Shown one piece after another: positions 8,389 to 17,674 of a DNA stretch of 64,000 nucleotides. The position numbers were made by a program, and so were the translations under genes. The notes below the pieces were generated by a model. The model ran no database searches, had not been told where the DNA came from, and saw nothing but the letters and a program-made list of their open reading frames with translations. The stretch comes from Streptomyces ardesiacus (lineage in GTDB: Bacteria; Actinomycetota; Actinomycetes; Streptomycetales; Streptomycetaceae): contig NZ_BEWC01000002.1 in NCBI RefSeq assembly GCF_003112575.1, positions 124,001-188,000 of the forward strand, in the 5' to 3' direction. Position 1 is the first letter of the stretch; each line of letters begins with the position of its first letter.

Positions 8389-9497
8389 TGGGGGCGCACA
8401 GCAAGGGCGCCGGGCGTGCCGGCGCCGCGCGTGCCGTGGGTACCGTGCGCGCCGAGGGGGGTGCGCCGGGGCGGGACCGGTACTTCGACACGCTGCGCGC
8501 CCTCGCCCTCGTCCGGGTCGTCGCGTACCACGCCTTCGGCTGGCCCTGGGCCGGGCTGGTCCTCCCCTCCATGGGGATCATGTTCGGCCTGGCGGGCACC
8601 CTGATGGCCCGCTCGCTGCGGCGGCCCGCGGGCGCGGTGCTGCGGAGCCGGCTGCGCCGCCTGCTGCCGCCGTTGTGGTGCTGGGGCCTGTTCGTGGTGG
8701 GCGCGATGCTGGTGCGCGGCTGGATGCCGGGGTGGCAGATCGTCTACTGGGTGGTGCCGCTCGGCGACCCGCCGGGCAGCGCCTGGGGCGAGCAGGCCTG
8801 GGAGATCCTCTGGTACCTGCGGACCTACCTCTGGTTCGTCCTGCTCTCCCCGCTGCTGCTGCGGGTCTTCCGGCTCGCGCCCGTGCCGGTGCTGCTGCTG
8901 TCCCTCGCGCCGATCGCCGTCCTGCAGTTCCTCTGGCAGCCGCCGGACGACCGCTTCGGCACGGGGCTGCTCGACCTGGCGACGTACCTCTTCTGCTGGG
9001 TGCTCGGCTTCGCCCACCGCGACGGCGTGCTGGGGCGGCTCAAGCCGGTCGCGGTCGTCGCCCTGTCGCTCGCGGCGCTCGTGTGCGGCGCCTGGTACGC
9101 CTTCGCGCACCGGGCCGAGTACGGCACCTACGACCTCGACGACATCCCCTTCGCGCAGGCCTTCTGGTCGGCCGGGTTCGTGACGCTGCTGATGTACTCC
9201 AAGGCGCGGCTCGGCATCGACTTCTCGGGGCTGGTCCGGCTGCGGCGGCTGGACCGGCTGGTGACGGTGTTCAACGCCCGCGCGGTGACGGTCTACCTCT
9301 GGCACGAGCTGGCCCTCGTCCTGGCCGTGCCGCTGATCGACCGGTTGTGGGACGTGCCCGCCTTCGCGGCGCACCTGCCGCTGGAGAGCCAGTGGTTCCT
9401 GCTGGGCGTGGGGTGGGTCCTGATCGCGGTGTTCGTGCTGCTGTTCGGGTGGGTGGAGGACGTCGCCGCGCGGAAGCGGCCCCGGCTGCTGCCCTGA
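8388..9497 (+). CDS. Acyltransferase-3 family membrane protein
   Basis: A 369-residue protein with about ten membrane segments and the family signature near its start ([20 protein letters not shown], with the conserved Arg and His). It modifies surface polymers by O-acylation in related systems. The ATG at 8388 uses the last base of the stop codon of the fusion gene. In staphylococcal ica operons an acyltransferase-3 protein (IcaC) accompanies the GT2 (IcaA) and deacetylase (IcaB), so the same three functions are present here. The C-terminal [13 protein letters not shown] segment matches the usual final helices. The substrate is not known. Confidence 0.85.
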   Translation: MGAHSKGAGRAGAARAVGTVRAEGGAPGRDRYFDTLRALALVRVVAYHAFGWPWAGLVLPSMGIMFGLAGTLMARSLRRPAGAVLRSRLRRLLPPLWCWGLFVVGAMLVRGWMPGWQIVYWVVPLGDPPGSAWGEQAWEILWYLRTYLWFVLLSPLLLRVFRLAPVPVLLLSLAPIAVLQFLWQPPDDRFGTGLLDLATYLFCWVLGFAHRDGVLGRLKPVAVVALSLAALVCGAWYAFAHRAEYGTYDLDDIPFAQAFWSAGFVTLLMYSKARLGIDFSGLVRLRRLDRLVTVFNARAVTVYLWHELALVLAVPLIDRLWDVPAFAAHLPLESQWFLLGVGWVLIAVFVLLFGWVEDVAARKRPRLLP

Positions 9498-9528
9498 GCC
9501 CGTCCGCCGTGCCGGCGGGGGGTGCTGC

Positions 9529-9541
9529 AACAATGGGCCCG
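9529..9541 (+). promoter_or_regulatory. Candidate -10 element; menG possibly leaderless
   Basis: The hexamer AACAAT at 9529-9534 ends seven bases before the GTG at 9541, which would place the transcription start at the start codon. No Shine-Dalgarno sequence precedes that GTG. No convincing -35 element was found. Confidence 0.4.
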
Positions 9542-10236
9542 TGACCCGCGCTTCCCTGAACAAGCAGCCGCACGAAGTCGCCTCGATGTTCGACCACGTC
9601 GCGGAACGGTACGACCTGACGAACGCCGTGCTCTCGCTCGGCCAGGACCGGGCGTGGCGCAAGGCGGTCGCGCAGGCCGTCGACGCCCGCCCGGCGCAGA
9701 AGGTCCTCGACCTGGCGGCCGGCACGGCGACCTCGTCCCTGCCCTTCGCCCGCACCGGCGCGTACGTCGTCCCCTGCGACTTCTCCCAGGGCATGCTCCA
9801 GGTCGGCAAGGAGCGGCACTCCTGGCTGCCGTTCACCGCGGGCGACGCGACCCGGCTGCCGTTCAGGGACGACGTCTTCGACGCCGTCACCATCTCCTTC
9901 GGGCTGCGCAACGTCCAGGACACGGACGCCGCGCTCCGCGAGATGTACCGGGTGACGCGGCCCGGCGGCCGGGTCGTCATCTGCGAGTTCTCGCACCCGA
10001 CCTGGGCGCCGTTCCGCACCGTCTACACCGAGTACCTGATGCGCGCCCTGCCGCCGGTCGCCCGCGCGGTGTCGTCCAACCCCGACGCGTACGTCTACCT
10101 CGCCGAGTCCATCCGCGCCTGGCCCGACCAGGCGGCGCTCGCCCGGCGGCTGGGCGGGGCCGGCTGGTCCAGGGTGGCGTGGCGCAACCTGACGGGCGGC
10201 GTGGTGACACTGCACCGGGGGTTCAAGGCGGACTGA
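9541..10236 (+). CDS. menG: Demethylmenaquinone methyltransferase
   Basis: This SAM-dependent methyltransferase (UbiE/MenG family, 231 residues) adds the ring methyl group in the last common step of menaquinone synthesis. Visible family motifs are [16 protein letters not shown] at the N-terminus, the SAM-binding [11 protein letters not shown] near residue 58, [15 protein letters not shown] near 113 and [17 protein letters not shown] near 134. It stands alone between the exopolysaccharide-type operon and a convergent GNAT gene. Menaquinone is the substrate of the Complex I encoded downstream. Confidence 0.93.
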   Translation: MTRASLNKQPHEVASMFDHVAERYDLTNAVLSLGQDRAWRKAVAQAVDARPAQKVLDLAAGTATSSLPFARTGAYVVPCDFSQGMLQVGKERHSWLPFTAGDATRLPFRDDVFDAVTISFGLRNVQDTDAALREMYRVTRPGGRVVICEFSHPTWAPFRTVYTEYLMRALPPVARAVSSNPDAYVYLAESIRAWPDQAALARRLGGAGWSRVAWRNLTGGVVTLHRGFKAD

Positions 10237-10262
10237 GGGCGCGCGGCCCGCTCGTGGGCCCG

Positions 10263-10775
10263 CTACGGGTGCAGGGAGAGGCGGTAGCAGTGGCCCCGCC
10301 GCTCGGAGGACGGGATCGTGAAGACCTCGCCGAGCCGCATGCCCAGGCGCTCGGTGACCGCGATGGACCGGGCGTTGCGCGCGTCGACCATCGCGACCAC
10401 CTCCGGCACCCCGGCCGTCCGCAGCCGCTGCACGGTCTCCCGGGCCGCCGCCGTGACGTAGCCCTTCCCCCAGTGCCCGCGCCCGAGCCGCCAGCCGATC
10501 TCGATCTCCCCCTTGGGCCCCCAGTCCCCGGGCCACGGCTGGGCGCCGGTGAACCCTATGACCTGCCCCGAGGCGTCCACCATGGTCCACAGGCAGAAGC
10601 CGTGCTCGGCGTCGTGCCGGCGCTGGCGGGCGGTCAGCTCCTCGTAGACGGACAGCTCCGCGGAGCGCCCGCCGTGGAACTCCATGACGTCCGGGTCGTC
10701 GAAGATCCGGTGCCAGGCGACGGCGTCCTCGTCGGTGGGGACGCGCAACCGTACGGCGGGGAGAGGTCGCTTCAC
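10263..10775 (-). CDS. GNAT family N-acetyltransferase (RimJ/RimL-like)
   Basis: A 170-residue acetyltransferase of the RimJ/RimL type. It starts with RLRVPTDEDAVAW and has the acetyl-CoA loop in IGWRLGRGHWGKGYVTAA (the Q/RxxGxG/A region is represented by GRGHWGKG) and the C-terminal ARNARSIAVTERLGMR motif typical of the family. I chose the GTG at 10775 because the upstream frame is the antisense of the next gene and lacks homology features. The acceptor is unknown. It is divergent from the geranylgeranyl-reductase-like gene, with a 97-bp shared promoter region containing TAGACT at about 10813. Confidence 0.85.
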   Translation of the reverse strand: MKRPLPAVRLRVPTDEDAVAWHRIFDDPDVMEFHGGRSAELSVYEELTARQRRHDAEHGFCLWTMVDASGQVIGFTGAQPWPGDWGPKGEIEIGWRLGRGHWGKGYVTAAARETVQRLRTAGVPEVVAMVDARNARSIAVTERLGMRLGEVFTIPSSERRGHCYRLSLHP

Positions 10776-10872
10776 TGGGCAGCCCTTCAGCCGGGTGATC
10801 GGTGACGCTGAATAGACTGCCCATGACCAGTGCCGGTCGGCACGCAGATTCCGAACTTGGGGAGATCCCGCC

Positions 10873-12165
10873 GTGACCGTCGAGACTGAGCCGCTCTCCG
10901 AGAACACCGCCGACGTCATCGTCGTGGGCGCGGGGCCGGCCGGCTCCACCACCGCGTACCACCTGGCCAGGTCGGGACTCGACGTCCTGCTGCTGGAGAA
11001 GACCGCGTTCCCCAGGGAGAAGGTCTGCGGCGACGGCCTCACCCCGCGCGCGGTCAAGCAGCTCGTCGCCATGGGCATCGACATCTCCGAGGAGGCCGGC
11101 TGGCTGCGCAACAAGGGCCTGCGCATCATCGGCGGCGGCTCGCGCCTCCAGCTGGACTGGCCGGATTTGGCCTCCTTCCCCGACTACGGGCTCGTGCGCA
11201 AGCGCGACGACTTCGACGAGCAGCTCGCCCGGCAGGCCCAGAAGGCCGGCGCCCGGCTGCACGAGCGCTGCAACGTCGGCGCCCCGATCGTCGACGACCG
11301 CACCGGCCGCATCACCGGTGTGCACGCCAAGCTGGGCGAGGACAAGCGCGAGGTCACCTTCCACGCGCCGCTGGTCGTGGCCGCCGACGGCAACTCCACG
11401 CGGCTGTCCCTGGCGATGGGCCTGCACCGCCGCGAGGACCGCCCCATGGGCGTCGCGGTGCGCACGTACTTCACCTCGCCCCGCCACGACGACGACTACC
11501 TGGAGTCCTGGCTGGAACTGTGGGACCGGCGCGGCCCCCAGGACCGCCTGCTGCCCGGCTACGGCTGGATCTTCGGCATGGGCGACGGCACCTCGAACGT
11601 CGGCCTCGGCGTCCTCAACACCTCCGCCGCCTTCAAGGAACTGGACTGGCGCGAGATCCTCAAGGCCTGGTGCGCGTCCATGCCCGAGGACTGGGGCTAC
11701 ACCCCGGACAACATGACCGGCCCGATCCGCGGCGCCGCCCTGCCCATGGCTTTCAACCGCCAGCCCCACTACACCAAGGGCCTGCTCCTCGTCGGCGACG
11801 CCGGCGGCCTGGTGAACCCCTTCAACGGCGAGGGCATCGCCTACGCCATGGAGTCCGGCCAGATCGCCGCCGACGTCGTCGTCCAGGCCCACGCGCGGGC
11901 CACGCCGGCCCAGCGCGAAGTCGCCCTGCAGCGCTACCCGCGCGTCCTCAAGGACACCTACGGCGGCTACTACTCGCTGGGCCGGGCCTTCGTGAAGCTC
12001 ATCGGCAACCCGAAGGTCATGCAGATCGCGACCCAGCGCGGCCTCACCCACCCGGTCCTGATGAAGTTCACCCTGAAGATGCTCGCCAACCTGACGGACC
12101 CGACGGGCGGCGACGCGATGGACCGCATCATCAACGGACTGAGCAAGGTCGCGCCGAAGGCCTGA
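10873..12165 (+). CDS. Geranylgeranyl reductase family flavoprotein (MenJ-like candidate)
   Basis: A 430-residue FAD-dependent oxidoreductase. It has the N-terminal dinucleotide-binding motif VVGAGPAGSTTAYHLARSG, the family motif EKVCGDGLTPRAV near residue 53 and the second FAD motif LLVGDAGGLVNPFNGEGI near residue 305. Members saturate isoprenoid double bonds. Mycobacterial MenJ reduces one bond of the menaquinone side chain, and streptomycetes make partly saturated MK-9. Given menG, Complex I and a polyprenyl synthase nearby, side-chain reduction of menaquinone is the most likely job, but other prenyl substrates cannot be excluded. GTG start with GGGGAGA seven bases upstream. Confidence 0.85.
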   Translation: MTVETEPLSENTADVIVVGAGPAGSTTAYHLARSGLDVLLLEKTAFPREKVCGDGLTPRAVKQLVAMGIDISEEAGWLRNKGLRIIGGGSRLQLDWPDLASFPDYGLVRKRDDFDEQLARQAQKAGARLHERCNVGAPIVDDRTGRITGVHAKLGEDKREVTFHAPLVVAADGNSTRLSLAMGLHRREDRPMGVAVRTYFTSPRHDDDYLESWLELWDRRGPQDRLLPGYGWIFGMGDGTSNVGLGVLNTSAAFKELDWREILKAWCASMPEDWGYTPDNMTGPIRGAALPMAFNRQPHYTKGLLLVGDAGGLVNPFNGEGIAYAMESGQIAADVVVQAHARATPAQREVALQRYPRVLKDTYGGYYSLGRAFVKLIGNPKVMQIATQRGLTHPVLMKFTLKMLANLTDPTGGDAMDRIINGLSKVAPKA

Positions 12166-12193
12166 CCGCCGGCCCGCCCGGGCACGGACGGGG

Positions 12194-12234
12194 TCCGGGC
12201 ACGGGTCCGGACTTGGATCCGGGCACGGGTCCGG
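12194..12234. repeat. 17-bp direct repeat in convergent spacer
   Basis: TCCGGGCACGGGTCCGG occurs at 12194-12210 and again at 12218-12234, separated by seven bases. Each copy begins and ends with CCGG, so each can fold on itself. The spacer lies between two convergent genes and may act as a transcription terminator. No T-run is present. Confidence 0.5.
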
Positions 12235-12251
12235 GCGGGCTTCGTGGCCGG

Positions 12252-12878
12252 TCAGGCGGTGAAGGCCGCCGCGTTGGCGGAGCGGCGCGCGAAGACCGCC
12301 TCGCGCCGGTCCGCCGACTGCCGCAGCGCCGCCTTCCGCTCCCGGCCGGAGAGCCGGTCCAGGTAGACCTGCCCGTTCACGTGGTCGGTCTCGTGGGCGA
12401 GGCAGCGCGCGAAGTAGCCGGTGCCCTCGACGAGGAGCGGCGCACCGTCCTTGTCCAGGCCCCGCACGACGGCCCGGTCCGGCCGCGGTACGGACATGAC
12501 GGCACCCGGCACCGACAGGCACCCCTCGCCCTCGTCGAGCAGCCGCCGCGCGGCCGGGTCGAGGGGCTCCAGGACCGGGTTGACGACGTGCCCGACATGT
12601 CGGACACCGTCGTCGTCCGGGCAGTCGTAGACGAACAGGCGCAGGTCGACGCCGACCTGATTGGCCGCCAGTCCGGCCCCCTCCGCGACGTACATCGTGC
12701 GGAACATGTCGTCGATGAGCGCGGCGAGGTCGGGCCCGAACTCCGTGACGTCCCGGCACGGCCGGTGCAGCACTCCCTCGCCGACCTCGGTGACGCGACG
12801 CACGGTGCCGCGCCCGGCCTCGGGCGCGAACGGGGGATAGGAGGCGGTGGGCCGCCCCTGGACGAACACACTCGGCAT
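12252..12878 (-). CDS. def: Peptide deformylase
   Basis: This metalloenzyme removes the formyl group from nascent N-terminal methionine. The 208-residue protein has all three family motifs: [10 protein letters not shown] (GxGxAAxQ) near residue 67, EGCLSVPG near 118 with the metal-binding Cys, and the HExxH-type [11 protein letters not shown] near 163. Streptomycetes carry several def copies, and this one has an N-terminal extension of about 25 residues. The start ATG at 12878 is preceded by GGAGAGAGCG in the transcript sense. It is convergent with the reductase gene. Confidence 0.93.
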   Translation of the reverse strand: MPSVFVQGRPTASYPPFAPEAGRGTVRRVTEVGEGVLHRPCRDVTEFGPDLAALIDDMFRTMYVAEGAGLAANQVGVDLRLFVYDCPDDDGVRHVGHVVNPVLEPLDPAARRLLDEGEGCLSVPGAVMSVPRPDRAVVRGLDKDGAPLLVEGTGYFARCLAHETDHVNGQVYLDRLSGRERKAALRQSADRREAVFARRSANAAAFTA

Positions 12879-13044
12879 GACGCTCTCTCCTTCGGCTCGT
12901 GGACGGACCGGAGGAACCGGTCCGCGCCCGAGCATGCCAGGAGACGCCTTAGGGCCGGGAGATCCCGCGGGGCCGCAGCCCCCGAGCGGCTGCGGCCCCG
13001 CGTGCGGACATGTCCGCGTGGAACGTGAGGTGGTGCGGTGCGGG

Positions 13045-13887
13045 TTACAGCACGCGCACCGCGCCGCTCGGCGGATCGTACGAGAGCGGCTTCTGGACGA
13101 CACCGGTGGAGGAGTTCTGCGCGCCGACGAACATGCCGCCGCCGACGTAGACACCGACGTGGTAGGCGCTGCCCGCGCCGCCCCAGTACAGGATGTCGCC
13201 CGGCTGGAGGTTGTCCAGCCCGACCTGGGTGCCGGCCGTCGACTGGGCCTGGGAGACGCGCGGGAGGCTGATGCCGACCTGCTTGAAGGCGGCCTGTACG
13301 AGACCCGAGCAGTCGTAGGCGGACGGGCCGGTGGCGCCGGAGACGTACGCCTTGCCGACCTGGGCCTGCACGAAGGAAACCACGGCGGCGGCCGAACCGG
13401 TGGCCGTGGACGTGCTGGTGCTCGTGCTGGTGCTGCTGCCGGCACCGGTGGAGGAGGAACCGGTGTCCGCGGAGGCGCTCAGGGTGGCGCGCTCGGCGGT
13501 GCGCGAGGCGCGCTCGGCGGCCTCCTTGCGCGCGGCCTCCTCGGCCTTCTTCTTGGCTTCCGCGGCCTTCTTCTTGGCCTCGGCGAGGTCCGCCTTGGCC
13601 TGCTTGGCGGCCTTCGCGGCCGCCGCGTCACGCTCGGCCTGCAGCTGGTAGCTCGCGGCCGCCTGCTGCGTGACGTCCGCGGACTGGGCGACCTGAGCGG
13701 CCAGGTCGGCCGTCAGGGTGGGCAGTTCGAGGGTCTGCGTCACCGGTTCGGCCGCGTGGGCCGCCCCCGACGCACCGGCCACTGCCAGGGTGCTGAGGAC
13801 GCCACCGGCAACTCCGGTCCGCATCGCGATCGTCGACGCGCTGCGGCGGGGCTTCCGGTGGCTGCGTATGTGAGCGGTGTGGGACAT
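13045..13887 (-). CDS. Secreted NlpC/P60 peptidoglycan endopeptidase
   Basis: A 280-residue exported cell-wall hydrolase. It has a twin-basic signal-like N-terminus (HRKPRRSAS) and a hydrophobic run ending AAHA, an Ala/Lys/Glu coiled coil (about residues 80-125), a Ser/Thr linker and a C-terminal NlpC/P60 domain with catalytic [11 protein letters not shown] (Cys) and [11 protein letters not shown] (His). It should cleave peptide stems in peptidoglycan. The start is uncertain: I chose ATG 13887, but a GGAGGAG sits about 23 bases upstream and another in-frame ATG lies at 13917. The upstream region has repeated GTAAC elements (13994-14055). Confidence 0.88.
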   Translation of the reverse strand: MSHTAHIRSHRKPRRSASTIAMRTGVAGGVLSTLAVAGASGAAHAAEPVTQTLELPTLTADLAAQVAQSADVTQQAAASYQLQAERDAAAAKAAKQAKADLAEAKKKAAEAKKKAEEAARKEAAERASRTAERATLSASADTGSSSTGAGSSTSTSTSTSTATGSAAAVVSFVQAQVGKAYVSGATGPSAYDCSGLVQAAFKQVGISLPRVSQAQSTAGTQVGLDNLQPGDILYWGGAGSAYHVGVYVGGGMFVGAQNSSTGVVQKPLSYDPPSGAVRVL

Positions 13888-13993
13888 AGGGACAACCGGT
13901 ATCAGTAGCTCCTCCATACCTTCAAGAAACGTGTGCTGCGCCACAGTTGTTCAACCGACCCGTCGAATCCCGGGCGTGTCGCTCTTTATTGAC

Positions 13994-14055
13994 GCCGTAA
14001 CGGACATTGCGGACGGGCCGTAACCGGCCTGTGATCACGGCCTTTGATCGTTACG
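13994..14055. promoter_or_regulatory. Repeated GTAAC elements upstream of NlpC/P60 gene (MtrA-like candidate)
   Basis: GCCGTAACGG (13994-14003) and GCCGTAACCGG (14017-14027) form a direct repeat, with an inverted copy GTTACG at 14050-14055, about 110-170 bp upstream of the hydrolase start. GTAAC-type repeats are reported for the response regulator MtrA, which controls cell-wall hydrolase genes in actinobacteria. The assignment is a guess from the motif. Confidence 0.35.
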
Positions 14056-14531
14056 CCCGAATTGCCCCGCGCTTACCACTTGTTGGGACACTTGGCCAAG
14101 CCCGGTTCTCAGACACCTCTCATGAATGTGGCGCAGGTCACGGAACGGTTACTCCGTCGCACGCGTCCGCCGTGTGCGAGGCGGCTCGTCATCGCCCACC
14201 CCGTCACCCACGCGTCGCCCGCCCGTCGCTCGTGAACGCGCGCACGTGTCCACATCGCCCCTCGGGCCTCCCTCCGATGTGTGAACGCGCCCTCTATCAA
14301 GGGCGGGCGTCCAGCGCCAATTTGCATGCAAGGGAAGCATCTTGATATGGAGACGCCCTTCGTTGAGCCTCTCTGGCCAGGGACGACGAGCGAAATTGTC
14401 ACCTCTGGTGATCAGGTGAACGCTTCCTGTGTGAAGATCACTGCTCATCCGACTTCATGATCGTTCGTCAGGTGGTGGAGATCACAAAGCTTGTGCGATA
14501 CCCCGTGTCGCAGATCACAGAGCGTCGGGCA
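14056..14531. promoter_or_regulatory. Long gene-free region with TGAACGC elements before nuoA
   Basis: No convincing gene is present between the NlpC/P60 gene and nuoA (789 bp in all); the short frames here lack ribosome sites and Streptomyces codon bias. The stretch holds three copies of the GTGAACGC half of a Rex site (14232-14239, 14281-14288 and 14416-14423). It also has an imperfect long inverted arrangement bounded by GTGATC at 14408 and GATCAC ending at 14441, and a short palindrome CACAAAGCTTGTG at about 14484-14496. Confidence 0.45.
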
Positions 14532-14570
14532 TAGGATGCGAGGCAGTTGGGCTTGTGACCTGCTTCACAT
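14532..14570 (+). promoter_or_regulatory. nuo promoter -10 candidate and Rex-type operator
   Basis: TAGGAT at 14532-14537 fits a housekeeping -10 element. Just downstream, TTGTGACCTGCTTCACAT at 14553-14570 matches the published Streptomyces Rex operator consensus TTGTGAACGCNTTCACAA at 13 of the 17 defined positions, with both outer arms intact. Rex is the NADH/NAD+-sensing repressor known to act on respiratory operons, so binding here would couple Complex I expression to redox state. The -35 element is not clear. Confidence 0.65.
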
Positions 14571-14676
14571 GTTCGCGATCTTCGTCGGGACGGGCGGGGC
14601 TCGTGGGGCTGTTGGGGCGGCTGTGAGTCCAGTGCAACCGCCAGCAGTCAGTGCCGACTGAGAGGAGCGAGGAGCG

Positions 14677-15036
14677 GTGAACGCGTATGCGCCCATCCTC
14701 GTACTGGGAGCCCTCGGGGCAGGCTTTGCGATCTTCTCCGTGGTGATGGCCACGCTGATCGGTCCGAAGCGGTACAACCGGGCGAAGCTCGAGGCCTACG
14801 AGTGCGGCATCGAGCCGACCCCCACGCCGGCCGGCGGCGGGCGCTTCCCCATCAAGTACTACCTGACGGCGATGCTCTTCATCATCTTCGATATCGAGAT
14901 CGTCTTCCTCTACCCCTGGGCCGTCACCTTCGACGCCCTGGGGATTTTCGGGCTCGTGGAGATGCTGCTCTTCGTGCTCACCGTCTTCGTCGCGTACGCG
15001 TACGTATGGCGGCGCGGCGGCCTGGAATGGGACTGA
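14677..15036 (+). CDS. nuoA: NADH-quinone oxidoreductase subunit A
   Basis: First gene of a complete 14-subunit Complex I operon. NuoA (119 residues) is a three-helix membrane subunit near the quinone cavity. Helix 1 lies at about residues 5-28, and the conserved loop KLEAYECGIEPTP carries the family cysteine. Helices 2 and 3 follow (YYLTAMLFIIFDIEIVFLYP and the C-terminal helix). The GTG start is preceded by AGAGGAGCGAGGAG. Transcription probably begins near 14544, leaving a leader of roughly 130 bases that contains the Rex-type operator. Confidence 0.96.
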   Translation: MNAYAPILVLGALGAGFAIFSVVMATLIGPKRYNRAKLEAYECGIEPTPTPAGGGRFPIKYYLTAMLFIIFDIEIVFLYPWAVTFDALGIFGLVEMLLFVLTVFVAYAYVWRRGGLEWD

Positions 15037-15048
15037 GGGGCCTTTGAC

Positions 15049-15603
15049 ATGGGACTCGAAGAAAAACTGCCGAGCGGCTTCCTGCTGACCACCGTCGAGC
15101 AGGCCGCGGGCTGGGTGCGCAAGTCGTCCGTCTTCCCGGCCACGTTCGGCCTCGCCTGCTGCGCCATCGAGATGATGACCACCGGCGCCGGCCGCTACGA
15201 CATGGCGCGCTTCGGCATGGAGGTCTTCCGCGGCTCGCCACGGCAGGCGGACCTGATGATCGTCGCGGGCCGGGTCAGCCAGAAGATGGCGCCGGTGCTG
15301 CGGCAGGTCTACGACCAGATGCCGAACCCGAAGTGGGTCATCTCCATGGGGGTCTGCGCCTCCTCGGGCGGCATGTTCAACAACTACGCCATCGTCCAGG
15401 GCGTCGACCACGTCGTCCCGGTCGACATCTACCTCCCCGGCTGTCCGCCTCGGCCCGAGATGCTGCTGGACGCCATCCTCAAGCTCCACCAGAAGATCCA
15501 GAGCTCCAAGCTCGGGGTGAACGCCGAGGAAGCGGCCCGCGAGGCGGAGGAGGCGGCGCTCAAGGCCCTGCCCACCATCGAGATGAAGGGGCTGCTGCGG
15601 TGA
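15049..15603 (+). CDS. nuoB: NADH-quinone oxidoreductase subunit B
   Basis: NuoB (184 residues) carries the terminal N2 [4Fe-4S] cluster that hands electrons to menaquinone. The adjacent cysteine pair is visible in [11 protein letters not shown] near residue 38, with further ligands in [11 protein letters not shown] and [11 protein letters not shown]. The C-terminal ~30 residues form a charged Ala/Glu-rich helix not found in short homologues. Its stop codon overlaps the GTG start of nuoC. Confidence 0.96.
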   Translation: MGLEEKLPSGFLLTTVEQAAGWVRKSSVFPATFGLACCAIEMMTTGAGRYDMARFGMEVFRGSPRQADLMIVAGRVSQKMAPVLRQVYDQMPNPKWVISMGVCASSGGMFNNYAIVQGVDHVVPVDIYLPGCPPRPEMLLDAILKLHQKIQSSKLGVNAEEAAREAEEAALKALPTIEMKGLLR

Positions 15604-16355
15604 GTGACGCCCAGAACACCCCGGGTGACGCGAATGAGGTCAACCCCGAGAAGGACCTCTCCGCGGAGAACCTCCCCGGCCAGCGGGGCCAGGGCGGCGA
15701 GGAGATCCGCGTCCAGCGCGGCATGTTCGGCGCCAACAACGGCGGCGACACGTCCGGCTACGGCGGCCTGGTCCGCTCCGTCCGGCTCCCCGGGCCGGCG
15801 AGCAGGCCCTACGGCGGCTGGTTCGACGAGGTCGCCGACGAGTTGGAGGGCGCGCTGGAGGAGCAGGGACTGCTGCCCGAGAACGCCATCGGGAAGACGG
15901 TCGTCGACCGCGGCGAGCTGACCTTCCACATCGAGCGCGAGCACCTGGTCCGCGTCGCCCGCACCCTGCGCGACGACCCGGCGCTGCGCTTCGAACTGTG
16001 CACCGGCGTCAGCGGCGTCCACTACCCGCACGACAAGGGCCGCGAGCTGCACGCCGTCTACCACCTGCGCTCGATCACCCACAACCGGATGATCCGCCTC
16101 GAAGTCAGCGCGCCCGACGCCGACCCGCACATCCCGTCGCTGTTCTCGGTCTATCCGACGAACGACTGGCACGAGCGCGAGACGTACGACTTCTTCGGCA
16201 TCGTCTTCGACGGTCACCCGGCCCTGACGCGGATCATGATGCCGGACGACTGGCAGGGCTTCCCGCAGCGCAAGGACTACCCCCTCGGCGGCATCCCCGT
16301 CGAGTACAAGGGCGCCCAGATCCCGGCTCCGGACCAGCGGAGGTCGTACTCGTGA
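15600..16355 (+). CDS. nuoC: NADH-quinone oxidoreductase subunit C
   Basis: NuoC (251 residues) is a peripheral-arm subunit without cofactors that packs against NuoD. The first ~70 residues are a hydrophilic extension typical of actinobacterial NuoC. The conserved 30-kDa subunit motif is [20 protein letters not shown] (about residues 195-214), followed by [15 protein letters not shown]. It is a separate gene here, not a NuoCD fusion as in E. coli. It overlaps both nuoB and nuoD by four bases (GTGA). Confidence 0.95.
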   Translation: MSDAQNTPGDANEVNPEKDLSAENLPGQRGQGGEEIRVQRGMFGANNGGDTSGYGGLVRSVRLPGPASRPYGGWFDEVADELEGALEEQGLLPENAIGKTVVDRGELTFHIEREHLVRVARTLRDDPALRFELCTGVSGVHYPHDKGRELHAVYHLRSITHNRMIRLEVSAPDADPHIPSLFSVYPTNDWHERETYDFFGIVFDGHPALTRIMMPDDWQGFPQRKDYPLGGIPVEYKGAQIPAPDQRRSYS

Positions 16356-17674
16356 GCACTTCGCACGCATCCCCTCGCGAGACCACCGAGGGCACCGTCT
16401 ACACGGTCACCGGCGGCGACTGGGACGAGGTCGTCCAGTCCGCCGCCCGCGCCGACGACGAGCGCATCGTCGTCAACATGGGCCCGCAGCACCCGTCCAC
16501 GCACGGCGTGCTCCGCCTCATCCTGGAGATCGACGGCGAGACGGTCACCGAGGCCCGCTGCGGCATCGGCTACCTGCACACCGGCATCGAGAAGAACCTC
16601 GAGTACCGGAACTGGACGCAGGGCACCACGTTCGTGACGCGCATGGACTACCTGACGCCGTTCTTCAACGAGACGGCGTACTGCCTGGGCGTGGAGAAGC
16701 TCCTCGGCATCGAGGACCAGATCCCCGACCGGGCCACGGTCGTCCGGGTCCTGCTGATGGAGCTGAACCGGCTCTCCTCGCACCTGGTGGCCATCGCCAC
16801 CGGCGGCATGGAGCTGGGCGCCACCACGGTCATGATCTACGGCTTCCGCGACCGTGAACTGGTCCTCGACGTCTTCGAGCTGATCACCGGCCTGCGGATG
16901 AACCACGCGTTCGTCCGCCCGGGCGGGCTCGCCCAGGACCTGCCGCCCGGCGCGGTGGACCAGATGCGCGAGCTGGTGAAGAAGATGAAGAAGAACCTCC
17001 CGGAGTACGACAAGCTCTTCACCGGGAACCCCATCTTCAAGGCCCGCCTCCAGGACGTCGGCTACCTCGACCTGGCCGGCTGCATGGCCCTCGGCGCCAC
17101 CGGCCCGATCCTCAGGTCCACCGGCCTCCCGCACGACCTGCGCAAGACCCAGCCGTACTGCGGATACGAGACCTACGACTTCGACGTCCCGACCGCCGAC
17201 ACCTGCGACTCCTACGGCCGCTTCCTGATCCGGCTGGAGGAGATGCGCCAGTCGCTGCGCATCATCGAGCAGTGCCTGGACCGGCTGGAGCCCGGCCCGG
17301 TCATGGTCGCCGACAAGAAGATCGCCTGGCCCGCCCAGCTCGCCCTGGGACCCGACGGCCTGGGCAACTCCCTCGACCACATCAAGAAGATCATGGGCAC
17401 CTCCATGGAGGCCCTGATCCACCACTTCAAGCTGGTCACCGAGGGCTTCCGGGTACCGCCGGGACAGGCGTACACGGCGGTCGAGTCGCCCAAGGGCGAG
17501 CTCGGGGTGCACGTCGTCTCCGACGGCGGCACCCGCCCCTTCCGGGTCCACTTCCGCGACCCGTCCTTCACCAACCTGCAGGCCATGGCGGCGATGTGCG
17601 AGGGCGGCCAGGTCGCCGACGTCATCGTGGCCGTGGCGTCCATCGACCCCGTGATGGGAGGCGTCGACCGGTGA
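16352..17674 (+). CDS. nuoD: NADH-quinone oxidoreductase subunit D
   Basis: NuoD (440 residues, 49-kDa subunit) forms the quinone-binding site with NuoB. Family motifs include [14 protein letters not shown] near residue 43, [14 protein letters not shown] near 70, [12 protein letters not shown] and, at the C-terminus, [11 protein letters not shown] and [13 protein letters not shown]. The His and Tyr of the quinone site fall in the HPSTHG and DYL segments. GTG start overlapping the nuoC stop; its own stop overlaps nuoE. Confidence 0.96.
   Translation: MSTSHASPRETTEGTVYTVTGGDWDEVVQSAARADDERIVVNMGPQHPSTHGVLRLILEIDGETVTEARCGIGYLHTGIEKNLEYRNWTQGTTFVTRMDYLTPFFNETAYCLGVEKLLGIEDQIPDRATVVRVLLMELNRLSSHLVAIATGGMELGATTVMIYGFRDRELVLDVFELITGLRMNHAFVRPGGLAQDLPPGAVDQMRELVKKMKKNLPEYDKLFTGNPIFKARLQDVGYLDLAGCMALGATGPILRSTGLPHDLRKTQPYCGYETYDFDVPTADTCDSYGRFLIRLEEMRQSLRIIEQCLDRLEPGPVMVADKKIAWPAQLALGPDGLGNSLDHIKKIMGTSMEALIHHFKLVTEGFRVPPGQAYTAVESPKGELGVHVVSDGGTRPFRVHFRDPSFTNLQAMAAMCEGGQVADVIVAVASIDPVMGGVDR

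Noticed and set aside
9271..12759. Very long minus-strand open frame antisense to menG and the reductase
   Set aside because: It is the mirror of genes with strong family motifs; its translation is Arg/Gly/Ala-rich with no recognisable domain. High GC produces such frames.
13888..14100. Possible ydaO riboswitch upstream of the NlpC/P60 gene
   Set aside because: The diagnostic GAACCCG-CAGCT-ACC core found at 37372-37510 is absent on this strand.
14007..14345. Plus-strand frame of 112 residues between the NlpC/P60 gene and nuoA
   Set aside because: Codon use is unlike Streptomyces genes, there is no ribosome site and no domain. The region carries regulatory repeats instead.
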